DNA from: Bacteroidales bacterium
GTDB lineage: Bacteria; Bacteroidota; Bacteroidia; Bacteroidales; WCHB1-69
Length of the DNA: 64,000 nt
NCBI GenBank assembly: GCA_017962845.1
Contig: JAGCUN010000006.1
Location: forward strand, 1-64,000
Direction: 5' to 3'
The translations under genes and the position numbers were made by a program. This document shows, one piece after another, positions 34,201-41,922 of the stretch (positions within the stretch are counted from its first letter, which is position 1; each line of letters begins with the position of its first letter). Below the pieces are notes generated by a model, which saw only the letters and a list, made by a program, of their open reading frames with translations, made no database searches and was not told the DNA's origin.

Positions 34201-37040
34201 CCATTACGGAACTCACCGGCGAGGTGTGCCAGAACACCCATTATACCGAAAACGGATTCGACATTCTGGCGGAGACTGCCGGCGTTTTCACCCACAGCAT
34301 GACCATCGAGCGTCCGGGCACCTGCGACAGCATCGTGAACCTCACGCTGACCGTACGCCCCACTTATTATGAGGAGATCAGCGACGAGACCTGCGGCACC
34401 TACACCTGGAACAATACCGAATACACTGAAAGCGGCATCTATACTTGGAACGGTCAGGCGGCCAACGGCTGCGACAGCACCGTCGTGCTCACCCTCACCA
34501 TTCACCAACCCGCCACCCTCACCATTACCGACGAAGCCTGCTCCAGCTACGAATGGAACGGCACCACCTATACGGAAAGTGGCGAATATACCTGGCTGGG
34601 ACAGACCGCCGACGGCTGCGATTCCACCGTCACGCTGCAACTCACCATCAACACGCCCGACACCACCGACCTGAATGAAACGGCTGTTGACAGCTATACT
34701 TGGAACGAAGAAACCTTCAACGAATCAGGCGATTACACTCGCATTTTCACCAACATTCACAACTGCGACTCTGTGGTGAACCTGCACCTGACCATCACCC
34801 ACAACTACACCGTCACCTTCGATGTGAACGGCAACACCTCGCTGGTGCCGTCTGTCGTCTTCAACACGAATGATGAGCCTCTCGCCCTGCCCACGCCCAG
34901 CGGTTGCGGCGCCGTGGAGTTCGCCGGCTGGACGACCGACAACACCTTCGGCACTAACAATATGCCCGAACTCATCACCGCCCTCGCCCCGACGAGCGAC
35001 ATTACACTGTATGCAGTCTTCCTGCAGATGCCTGAACTCGACAGCATTGTCATCACCCGCGCCAGCTTTGCCACCGTGGCGGGCTACGGCACCCCCGATG
35101 AGTGGCAGGCTATTTCAGCCGTTAACGGCACTGCCATCACCGGCATCGCCGACATTTACACCAACGATGCCTGCATGCAGATGCGTGGCACTACCGCCCC
35201 GCATCCCTACAATGCAACCGAACTGCCCGGCAACATCATGTCCATCAGCATCGTAGGAGCCGGCAACGGTTCACCGCGCCCATGGACTCCCTACCTTGCC
35301 AACACTCCACTCACAGAGAATAACTACAGTGAAGATGGCATATCCCTTAATACCCAAACGGCAGCAGACAATGCTTCTGAAGTGCGCTGGGAGATCACCA
35401 CACCCGCACGCTACTTCTACCTCAAACTTGGCGGCAGCGCCGTGTATGTCAGCAACATTACCGTTGTTTACGCTTTAAGCGAAATGACCTATACGTTGGA
35501 TCCGACCGAGGAGGTGGTGCTCAACGAGAGTATCTGCAATGGTCAGACTTATACCGATAACATTTTCAATGAAAGTGAAGCGGGCACCTACGAAGCCACC
35601 ATTCCTGGCGAGGGCTTCTGCGCCACCCATTACACCCTTCACCTCACCGTGAACCAGCCTGTTGAGACCGAAATCACCGACGAGGCCTGTGTGACGTATG
35701 ATTGGAACGGCCAGACCTACAACACCTCTGGCGATTACACCGCCACCTTCACCGCCGCCAACGGCTGCGACAGCGTGGTGACGCTGCATCTCACCATTAA
35801 CCAGCCCGTTGAGAGCGAAATCACCGACGAGGCTTGTGTCAGCTACGAATGGAACAACCAGACCTACAGCGTGTCTGGCGACTACACCGCTACCTTCACC
35901 GCTGCCAACGGTTGCGACAGCGTGGTGACGCTGCACCTCACCATCCACCAGCCCGTCGAGAGCGAAATCACCGAAGAGGCTTGCGTCAGCTACGAATGGA
36001 ACGGTCAGACCTATAACGTGTCTGGTGACTACACCGCTACCTTCACTGCTGCCAACGGTTGCGACAGCGTGGTGACGCTGCACCTCACCATCCACCAGCC
36101 GGTTGAGAGCGAATTTTCCGACGAGGCTTGTGTGACGTACACATGGAACGGTCAGACCTACAGCGAGTCGGGTGACTACCCGATGACTCTTACCGCCGCC
36201 AACGGTTGCGACAGTGTGGTGACGCTGCATCTCACCATCAACCAGCCCGTTGAGAGCGAAATCACCGATGAGGCTTGTGTGACGTACACATGGAACGGTC
36301 AGACCTACAGCGAGTCGGGTGACTACCCGATGACCTTCACCGCCGCCAACGGCTGCGACAGCGTGGTGACGCTGCATCTCACCATCAACCAGCCCGTGAC
36401 AAGCACCGAGAGTATCACCATCTGTGCCAGCGAGTTGCCCTACACTTGGAACGACATCGTGTTTGAAGATGAAGGCATGGACAGCGTGACCCTGACGGCA
36501 GCCAACGGCTGCGACAGTCTGGTTATCATGACCTTAACCGTCACCCGTATCAACACAGATGTTGAGACGGAAAACACCACCATTCATGCACTCCAAGAAA
36601 ACGCCGAATACCAATGGATTAATTGCGAGACGAACGAATGGATTGAAAATGCTACTGGACAGGAGTTTGCACCCGAAGCTTCAGGCTCATACGCTTGTAT
36701 CATCACTTATAACGGATGTGTGGATACCACCGACTGTGTAGATGTCACGGTCGGCATCAACGAGTACAACACGAATTCTCTCACCCTTTATCCGAATCCC
36801 ACCACAGGGATTGTCAATGTACAATGTACAATGAACAATGTTCAATGGGTGGATGGTGAGATTCAGGTGTTGGATGTGTACGGCAGGGTGTTGGATGTGG
36901 TCAATATGGCAGATGCACGCGGTGTATCCCTACAGACCGTGCAAATCGATCTGTCGCGTTATTCCTCGGGTGTCTATTTCATTCGCTGGATTGACAAGGA
37001 CAATGTCATGGGAACAGCCAAGGTGCTGCTGAACCGATAA
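31296..37040 (+). CDS. Giant T9SS-exported multi-repeat surface protein
   Basis: The 1914-residue protein has a signal peptide ending TLKGQ. A chitobiase-C-like Ig domain lies at about 181-255 (DAVIYYTLDGTEPNE). An OB-like domain follows to about 430. Two InlB-like segments (CKGWDFAGW... near 490, and FDVNGNT...YAVFLQ near 1173-1245) each precede a lectin-like block. About nine diverged modules with CDSYTWGDDTYYESGEY form occupy 825-1170. Five nearly identical 49-residue modules fill 1460-1704. The last 90 residues are a T9SS type A sorting domain: LYPNPTTGIVNV, IQVLDVYGRVLD, SSGVYFIRW. Each repeat has two Cys. Likely a surface adhesin or S-layer-like fibre; function is inferred from architecture only. 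Confidence 0.9.
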   Translation: MKKSFLPKAIFTLAAFLVATFGTLKGQTWNLVDISELTSTDIFVILDTTSSCAMINSNGSGSAPTPYPLTLNSDKTEITSVVPDNCKWNIGEDATGYILYPNGTTETWLYSTSTNNGIRVGPNTNKHFIMESNYLKNVEYGRYVGIYNGADWRSYTSIHTNISSTRTCFFRLTESTSSVPRPTFSVNTGIYYTPQTVTIACEEPDAVIYYTLDGTEPNESSLEYISPITITQTTTLKAIAVLNDESSPIATATYTFPIDVADLATLRQGATDGTLYHYTGTATVTFANNTRHAKYIQDATAAILIDDSPGHITSTYVQGDAITGVVGTLQSYQGMLQFVPTMDPGVSAGAGSVITPIELTCDELLADAESYEAQLVTLTNVVINPINVDTFAYNKYYNLNGNTNPKMGVRYNDLDLVGETIPTVAQNITGVIFDYNGTYEIFPRSMADLEDYEDIPIVDPQTFYVALNVAGSDTLLDTLYYTEGESPVGLPMPMTCKGWDFAGWSSVELAAPTSDISGMDLLPSGAFTPTQDTTLYAIFVKGWEFASSQFYIMRENFEETVTPYGTLDAWLTIDPNGIDTLEGYCDLYTNNSSMQMNASRAGMYNTRPVNGIVTGIRIAVASTSSTRSWTPYVANVPLTEENYQTAGTPLESKSIAGGDNNWWDLSISDNYHYFYLAFNTSAAYLDQVEIDYFNPEAVSYFSIPQPDTNMVTDMVCAGQSYYDWGFSIDDPATGTYFVEMPSEIPYCSEVMRLELTVEEPDTIRIDTAACGTVVIAGDPDRIFTETTSDTISEPNPIYFYACPITTIYNITIYEPANVSLSIDTCDSYTWGDDTYYESGEYVKEFLTTEGCDSIVTLNLTIRQGANYEETVETCGYEYVWTYAGNVETLTASDTYTRTMAGEFCDDTYTLHLTLNAPDTTDLYAQICSGETYSQNGFNESEAGDYELTLTNAANCDSIVRLHLAVGSATITELTGEVCQNTHYTENGFDILAETAGVFTHSMTIERPGTCDSIVNLTLTVRPTYYEEISDETCGTYTWNNTEYTESGIYTWNGQAANGCDSTVVLTLTIHQPATLTITDEACSSYEWNGTTYTESGEYTWLGQTADGCDSTVTLQLTINTPDTTDLNETAVDSYTWNEETFNESGDYTRIFTNIHNCDSVVNLHLTITHNYTVTFDVNGNTSLVPSVVFNTNDEPLALPTPSGCGAVEFAGWTTDNTFGTNNMPELITALAPTSDITLYAVFLQMPELDSIVITRASFATVAGYGTPDEWQAISAVNGTAITGIADIYTNDACMQMRGTTAPHPYNATELPGNIMSISIVGAGNGSPRPWTPYLANTPLTENNYSEDGISLNTQTAADNASEVRWEITTPARYFYLKLGGSAVYVSNITVVYALSEMTYTLDPTEEVVLNESICNGQTYTDNIFNESEAGTYEATIPGEGFCATHYTLHLTVNQPVETEITDEACVTYDWNGQTYNTSGDYTATFTAANGCDSVVTLHLTINQPVESEITDEACVSYEWNNQTYSVSGDYTATFTAANGCDSVVTLHLTIHQPVESEITEEACVSYEWNGQTYNVSGDYTATFTAANGCDSVVTLHLTIHQPVESEFSDEACVTYTWNGQTYSESGDYPMTLTAANGCDSVVTLHLTINQPVESEITDEACVTYTWNGQTYSESGDYPMTFTAANGCDSVVTLHLTINQPVTSTESITICASELPYTWNDIVFEDEGMDSVTLTAANGCDSLVIMTLTVTRINTDVETENTTIHALQENAEYQWINCETNEWIENATGQEFAPEASGSYACIITYNGCVDTTDCVDVTVGINEYNTNSLTLYPNPTTGIVNVQCTMNNVQWVDGEIQVLDVYGRVLDVVNMADARGVSLQTVQIDLSRYSSGVYFIRWIDKDNVMGTAKVLLNR
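35673..36407 (+). repeat. Five tandem 147-bp coding repeats
   Basis: Units start at 35673, 35820, 35967, 36114 and 36261, exactly 147 bp apart, each encoding 49 residues from ITDEACV to QPVESE. DNA identity between units is very high, including silent positions in the block GCDSVVTLHLTI. Confidence 0.95.
36815..36849 (+). repeat. Heptamer array inside the sorting-domain coding sequence
   Basis: Five 7-bp units, caatgta, caatgta, caatgaa, caatgtt, caatggg, lie in frame as NVQCTMNNVQW, between the NPTTG and YGR motifs of the sorting domain. Seven is not a multiple of three. Confidence 0.85.
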
Positions 37041-37058
37041 TTGCCATTGTAGGCAATT

Positions 37059-37096
37059 AAAAGGCAGAGGCCATCGAAATGGTTTCTGCCTTTTTT
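37059..37096. terminator. Bidirectional terminator between the surface gene and trmH-like gene
   Basis: aaaaggcaga...ccat at 37059-37074 pairs with atggtttctgcctttt at 37079-37094, with one internal mismatch region and a cgaa loop. A runs on one side and T runs on the other fit convergent genes. Confidence 0.85.
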
Positions 37097-37122
37097 ATTT
37101 CAAAAAAGAAACGATATCTATC

Positions 37123-37953
37123 TCACTTCACCCGCAGTTGCCAGAAGGCCACCGCACTGGCCGCCGCTACGTTGAGCGAGTCCACCCCGTGTGCCATCGG
37201 AATTTTCACCACATAGTCGCTGCCGGCGATAGTCTTCCGCGAGAGGCCGTCGCCCTCAGCACCCATGATTACCGCCAACTTTTCCTCCGCTGCCAAGCGA
37301 GGGTCGTCGAGTGCTATCGCATTGTCGGCCAGTGCCATGGCGGCGAGTTTGAACCCTAACGTGCGCAGGCTTTGCGCGGCGGACATAGGCCACTCCTCCG
37401 GACGGTTGCAAAGGTATGTCCACGGAATCTGGAACACCGTTCCCATGCTCACGCGCACAGCACGGCGGTTGAGCGGGTCGCAGCAGGTGGGTGTGAGCAG
37501 CACCGCCTCGAAGCCGAGGGCCGCCGCCGACCGGAAGATCGCCCCCACATTGGTGGCATCCACCACGCTGTCGAGCACCACCACGCGGCGCAATCCCGCA
37601 CACACCTCCTCCACACGCCTTGGTGCCGGCCGCCGCATGGCACACAACACCCCGCGCGTCAGCGCATAACCCGTCAGCTGCGACAGCAGCTCCGTCGCAC
37701 CCGTATAGATGGGCACACCCTCAAAGGCACGGATGAACTCGGCCGCCTGCGTCTCCACAAACTTCCGCTCGGTGAGCAACGCCAGCGGCTCGCAACCCGC
37801 CTCCAGCGCCACCCGTATCACCTTCGGACTCTCGGCAATGAAAATGCCCTTCTCGGGCTCCAACCGGTTGCGCAACTGCGTCTCGGTAAGCCGTGCAAAC
37901 AGATCCAAGCCGGGATGGTCAAGCGTTTCTATCTCAATAATTTTCGCAGCCAT
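37123..37953 (-). CDS. SpoU/TrmH-family RNA 2'-O-methyltransferase
   Basis: The 276-residue protein is a SPOUT methylase using SAM to modify a ribose in rRNA or tRNA. An N-terminal substrate-binding region comes first (FIAESPKVIRVALEAG). The three SpoU motifs follow: NVGAIFRSAAALG (1), IMGAEGDGLS (2) and IPMAHGVDSLNVAAASAV (3), which form the knotted SAM pocket. The exact RNA target cannot be inferred. It starts three bases after tadA on the same strand. Confidence 0.92.
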   Translation of the reverse strand: MAAKIIEIETLDHPGLDLFARLTETQLRNRLEPEKGIFIAESPKVIRVALEAGCEPLALLTERKFVETQAAEFIRAFEGVPIYTGATELLSQLTGYALTRGVLCAMRRPAPRRVEEVCAGLRRVVVLDSVVDATNVGAIFRSAAALGFEAVLLTPTCCDPLNRRAVRVSMGTVFQIPWTYLCNRPEEWPMSAAQSLRTLGFKLAAMALADNAIALDDPRLAAEEKLAVIMGAEGDGLSRKTIAGSDYVVKIPMAHGVDSLNVAAASAVAFWQLRVK

Positions 37954-37956
37954 TCC

Positions 37957-38403
37957 CTACCCGTTTCGTTTCGATGCAAAAAAGTCCTTCATCATCTTCT
38001 CGCTCTCTTCAGCCAGCACGCCCGTTCTGACCTGCGTTTTAGGATGCAGCACCGGACGCTCCAAGGTGGTAAAGCCCCGCTTCGGGTCGGAGGCGGCATA
38101 CACCAAAGTGCCCACCTGCGCCCAGGCGATAGCACCTGCACACATCACGCACGGCTCCACCGTAACGTACAAGGTGCAGTCGTTCAGATATTTGGCTCCT
38201 AAATGATTGGCAGCAGCCGTTATCGCCTCCATCTCGGCGTGCGCTGTCACATCGTTGAGCCGCTGTGTATGGTTGTGCCCACGGGCAATCACCTTGTTTT
38301 CCATCACCACTACCGCCCCGATAGGCACCTCGCCTTCCAACAACGCATCGTCAGCCTCGTTGAGGGCCTGCCGCATGAAGTATTCATCATTAAAAATATC
38401 CAT
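37957..38403 (-). CDS. tadA: tRNA-specific adenosine deaminase
   Basis: TadA converts A34 to inosine in the tRNA-Arg(ACG) anticodon. The 148-residue protein has the zinc site H-A-E (His55, Glu57 in TAHAEMEA) and P-C-V-M-C (Cys85, Cys88). The segment after it, AIAWAQVGTLVYAASDPKRGF, is typical of TadA rather than of other cytidine deaminase-like proteins. It lies between the GH20 gene (21 bases upstream) and the SpoU methylase. Confidence 0.95.
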   Translation of the reverse strand: MDIFNDEYFMRQALNEADDALLEGEVPIGAVVVMENKVIARGHNHTQRLNDVTAHAEMEAITAAANHLGAKYLNDCTLYVTVEPCVMCAGAIAWAQVGTLVYAASDPKRGFTTLERPVLHPKTQVRTGVLAEESEKMMKDFFASKRNG

Positions 38404-38424
38404 AAATATCTTATTCTTAAAGAA

Positions 38425-41076
38425 TTATCGAATCAAAATCTCATCCAAGAAAATATAAGAAGGATAACCCGCTCCGCTGTGACCTGATGGCAGCACACCC
38501 GGATTGCGCACCACCACCTTCAAGTTGTCGGTACGTAACTTCAAACCGGTCAGCACGATAGAACCGAGACGGTCGCCGCCCACCTGGTTGACTTTCACGT
38601 GCAGCTTCTTCACCAACTTCTCCTTGCCATCGACGGTCGTATAGAGCTCCACATCCTGCGGGGCCAGAATCCAGTCGGTATAATGGTGCAGATACGACAC
38701 TTCCACCTCGCTGATGAGGGTGTCGTGCGACCAGCGGTAAGTCAGCGTAACATCCTTACCCTGAAATCCTTGCCACTTTCCATCACGATAACTTTCCGAG
38801 CCTCGCTCCCCATCGAAAAGGGCATCCTCTCCCCCACCGCTATACTCGGGACGATAGGTGCTGTAGCCGCCCGAACTGCTGGCCTGCGCCATCAAACCAA
38901 GATGAACATCAAATTTCTTTTCATCATAAACCAACTCCTCATCCTGCGCACCACTTCTAACAGCCACTACGCAAGGATGTTGGATGATGAAAGGATGAGT
39001 ATAAGGCGTTATCGTATTGGTATCATGATCTAACATGTAATTGATATAACCATTCGGATTCGGTGTGCTCAATTCCAACAACAGACCTTCCGGCGTGCGT
39101 GAAGTGTGGAAAAAGACATGCTGCAGCGATTCATGTATCTGGCTGATTTGTTGGTCATAATGCTGGTCGGTAACCGACTGCCAGTAGGGACGGTACTCCA
39201 AGTTGCGCAAATAGTTGTACCCCTCTTGCAACTTATGCAACCATGCCCGCAAATCAGCAGATGACTCTTCCAACTTCTGATAATCTGCCACATCTCTTGT
39301 CTGCATATAGTGATACATATCGAAGCGATACTTTTGGAGCATCACATCGTTCCACATACGGTTGGTGGCCTGCACCGCACAATAGACGAGTTCTGGATTC
39401 TCGTACTGCGCCTGTTCGGAAAGGATCAACTGAAGCAGTTGTATGGTGAACATCAGCGACATACGTTCCTCTTTCACATCGGCCAACGCCTGCTCGGTGA
39501 GCAGCGGAGGGAAGAGCTGCCACGGACAAAACCGCCACATCGAGCCCATCGTGTAAAGTTCCGGTACGGGACTGTCCTGATATTGGGCCAGCACACGCAG
39601 GAAGTCGGCGATAATGTTCTCATTATTATAGAAATGGAAAAACTGGAAGTTGAAATTAGTATCGAAAACCCAGAGCCGTTCTGCGCGTTCCTGTTCGGCG
39701 GCCTCATGCTCCGTAGCATTGATGGGCTTCCAAGACATCTCGGCACCCCATCCGAAGGCATGCCACGAGCTATTAAGTAACGCTTCACCAGAATCGTTCC
39801 ACGCAGTGTTAATCAAGCCTTTAGCTCCTAATTGATGTCCATCGCGGGCGAAGTTGGCGATGTTCTTTTCGTAGTCGGGCATCATCGGGAAGACCGTGCT
39901 CCACATGCTGTTGCCGGGCACCACCCAGAAGTCGAAGCCTGCCTCCTTCACCGGACGGATCATCGAACGGAACTCCTCCGACGGCGCATAGCTCCACACC
40001 AACATCTGGATATCTTTCGGCAATTTTTCAATTATCTTTTTGTCTTTCAGCACAATATCAGCCCACATCAAAGCGGTTTTCTGTCGGGATGCGAGAAAAT
40101 CGTGCAGCCATATAATATGACGGCTGTATGCCTCCGATGCCCCTACCTTTTTCACATACTTTTCTGCCTTACCACTCCCCAGTTGCTCAGTTTCGTCACA
40201 ATTTATGTTAAAAAATGGAGATGAATAGCACGCGGCTTCCTCATCCAAAATCGTCTTCAGAAAATCATACGTAGCAGGATTGGATGGATCGAGATTGTAC
40301 TTGCTGTCGGCTAGATGTGCATACTCAGGCAGGGCGAGTATCTTTTCAAAATGGGCAAAACACTGCTGATTTCCAATTAGTTCTACATAATATTGTTGTG
40401 CATACGCCTCCAGCTCACGGATCTCTTCCGCCGAAAGTCCATCGGCTGGAGCATAGTGATTATGCTGCGATTTGAAAGTGTTTTCGGTATAAAGCGTGAA
40501 GCAATTCAACTTAAATTCTGCTAAAATCCGAATCTGTTTTTTCAAAAAATCCATAGTCGGGATAGGTCCGCGGCTGATATCGTCCATCCAGCCGCGCCAC
40601 TCCATAGCAGGATAATCAACGATGGTCATGCACGGAATTTCAACCCGCTGATATTGCGTATGATCCATCCGATAATTGTAACGATAGAGCTGTTTCAGAC
40701 TTTGCAGACCATAGAAAAGACCTTGTTCGGAACGTGCCCGAACATGGATGCCCTCTTCTGTCACCACCAACTGATACGCTTGCTGTTCAAATTGCGGAAA
40801 TTGCAGATTATCAACAATTTCAAAGGAAATTTCAGCTCCCTTTCCATCATTTGCCACGGTTACTTCGGCTTCGGGCAACTCTTGCAGCTGTTCCACGAAG
40901 AAGTCAGTTTGGGCGAAGTTGGCGGGAAAGACGATGCGGGGCTGATGCCACACGAAGGTGCCGTTCTGAAGAGTAATTTGTTGCGGCGACGGGATGAGGC
41001 CGACGTTCTGGGCGGGGAGCAACAGACCAACAAGAGTCAGGAGCAGAAAAACGATGAACTGGCGGCGTATCTTCAT
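38425..41076 (-). CDS. GH20-like beta-N-acetylhexosaminidase with C-terminal discoidin-like domain
   Basis: The 883-residue exported enzyme has a signal peptide ending LLLPAQ. A GH20b-type N-terminal alpha/beta domain spans about 20-145 (LIPSPQQITLQNGTF; GLFYGLQSLKQLY). A TIM-barrel follows, starting YPAMEWRGWMDDISRGPIPTMDFLKKQI. The catalytic pair appears as NINCDETEQLG, the place of the usual GGDE, and W-rich segments ALMWADIVLKDK and INTAWNDSGEALL complete the pocket. The final 150 residues look like an F5/8C discoidin sandwich. It likely removes terminal GlcNAc or GalNAc from host or microbial glycans. ATG 41076 is chosen by the signal peptide and the promoter. Confidence 0.85.
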   Translation of the reverse strand: MKIRRQFIVFLLLTLVGLLLPAQNVGLIPSPQQITLQNGTFVWHQPRIVFPANFAQTDFFVEQLQELPEAEVTVANDGKGAEISFEIVDNLQFPQFEQQAYQLVVTEEGIHVRARSEQGLFYGLQSLKQLYRYNYRMDHTQYQRVEIPCMTIVDYPAMEWRGWMDDISRGPIPTMDFLKKQIRILAEFKLNCFTLYTENTFKSQHNHYAPADGLSAEEIRELEAYAQQYYVELIGNQQCFAHFEKILALPEYAHLADSKYNLDPSNPATYDFLKTILDEEAACYSSPFFNINCDETEQLGSGKAEKYVKKVGASEAYSRHIIWLHDFLASRQKTALMWADIVLKDKKIIEKLPKDIQMLVWSYAPSEEFRSMIRPVKEAGFDFWVVPGNSMWSTVFPMMPDYEKNIANFARDGHQLGAKGLINTAWNDSGEALLNSSWHAFGWGAEMSWKPINATEHEAAEQERAERLWVFDTNFNFQFFHFYNNENIIADFLRVLAQYQDSPVPELYTMGSMWRFCPWQLFPPLLTEQALADVKEERMSLMFTIQLLQLILSEQAQYENPELVYCAVQATNRMWNDVMLQKYRFDMYHYMQTRDVADYQKLEESSADLRAWLHKLQEGYNYLRNLEYRPYWQSVTDQHYDQQISQIHESLQHVFFHTSRTPEGLLLELSTPNPNGYINYMLDHDTNTITPYTHPFIIQHPCVVAVRSGAQDEELVYDEKKFDVHLGLMAQASSSGGYSTYRPEYSGGGEDALFDGERGSESYRDGKWQGFQGKDVTLTYRWSHDTLISEVEVSYLHHYTDWILAPQDVELYTTVDGKEKLVKKLHVKVNQVGGDRLGSIVLTGLKLRTDNLKVVVRNPGVLPSGHSGAGYPSYIFLDEILIR

Positions 41077-41095
41077 AAAAAGAAATATAATGATG

Positions 41096-41127
41096 CAAAA
41101 ATACACAATAATTTGCGATTAGACAAA
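41096..41127 (-). promoter_or_regulatory. Promoter of the GH20-tadA-methylase operon
   Basis: The minus strand reads TTTG (41127-41124), 20 bases, then TATTTTTG (41103-41096) and CA. This is an exact Bacteroidota consensus with ideal spacing, 19 bases before the ATG at 41076. Confidence 0.85.
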
Positions 41128-41204
41128 TCGAAATATACTTTTTCTTCAAAATGGAATAAATTATACTATTTTTGGAAAAAATGTTTTTATTTTGGAATTT
41201 TTTG

Positions 41205-41212
41205 TATTTTTG
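41205..41212 (+). promoter_or_regulatory. -7 box of higBA
   Basis: TATTTTTG followed by CAGC ends 20 bases before higB. TTTG occurs at 41171 and 41191 but not at the ideal distance. Confidence 0.65.
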
Positions 41213-41232
41213 CAGCATTAAAAATTTGAAGT

Positions 41233-41529
41233 ATGAGAATATTTTCTAAAAGCACACTAGTTGAGTACTACACAAAAAATCCCCAATCAAAACAGCCTTT
41301 GGAGGACTGGTATATTATTACAAGCAAAGCCAATTGGCAGAACCTGAGCGATATCAGAAAAATGTTTAACAATGTGGACTATGTCGGCAACGATCGATAC
41401 GTGTTTAACATCAAAGGCAACCATTACCGCCTCGTTGTCGTGATACGTTTTACAAAAGGAAGGGTTTTCATCCGCTTTGTAGGTACACATGCGGAATACG
41501 ACAAGATTCAAGACATACAAAACATATAG
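41233..41529 (+). CDS. higB: HigB-type toxin (type II toxin-antitoxin)
   Basis: The 98-residue protein matches the HigB toxin family PF09907, ribosome-dependent mRNA interferases of the RelE fold. Recognisable segments are EDWYIITSKANWQNLSDIRKMF and the strand region YVFNIKGNHYRLVVVIRF followed by VFIRFVGTHAEYDKI, where the Arg and the THAEYDK end are the usual active-site and C-terminal signature. It precedes its antitoxin by three bases, the toxin-first order typical of higBA. It is likely autoregulated from the -7 box at 41205. Confidence 0.92.
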   Translation: MRIFSKSTLVEYYTKNPQSKQPLEDWYIITSKANWQNLSDIRKMFNNVDYVGNDRYVFNIKGNHYRLVVVIRFTKGRVFIRFVGTHAEYDKIQDIQNI

Positions 41530-41532
41530 ACC

Positions 41533-41898
41533 ATGGCACAGATAAAAAACGAGGCTGCATACAGAGCTGCACTAAAAAGAATTGACGAATTGCTTCCTCT
41601 AACGGGTGATGATGTTCCCGATACTGATCCCAATATGCTGGAAATGGATATGTTATGCGATATGGTCGAGGAATACGAGAATATTCATTATCCGATTGGA
41701 AAACCTGAATTAGCTGAAGTGATAAGGTTGAGGATGTTTGAAAGAGGACTTACGCAAACAGCTGTTGCCCAACTACTTGGAATAAGTCCCTCACGAATGA
41801 GCGAACTGATGCATGGGAAATTAGAACCCTCTTACCACCTTTCCCGTGACCTTTGTATAAAATTGAATATCGAGCCATCGGTTGTCTTAAATCTATAA
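41533..41898 (+). CDS. higA: HigA-type antitoxin with Xre helix-turn-helix
   Basis: The 121-residue protein has an acidic N-terminal toxin-binding half (LLPLTGDDVPDTDPNMLEMDMLCDMVEEYE). The C-terminal Xre DNA-binding domain reads LTQTAVAQLLGISPSRMSELMHGK. It neutralises HigB and represses the operon. The length and the MLEMD...YPIGKP segment fit the longer HigA class. The ABC-2 operon is convergent, 24 bases away. Confidence 0.92.
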   Translation: MAQIKNEAAYRAALKRIDELLPLTGDDVPDTDPNMLEMDMLCDMVEEYENIHYPIGKPELAEVIRLRMFERGLTQTAVAQLLGISPSRMSELMHGKLEPSYHLSRDLCIKLNIEPSVVLNL

Positions 41899-41922
41899 GG
41901 CTCCCTTCCGTCACCTTCCCCA

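Noticed and set aside
35475..36377. A 300-codon repetitive open frame antisense to the giant surface gene
   Set aside because: It mirrors the 147-bp repeats in another frame. The sense frame has signal peptide, Ig-like modules and sorting domain.
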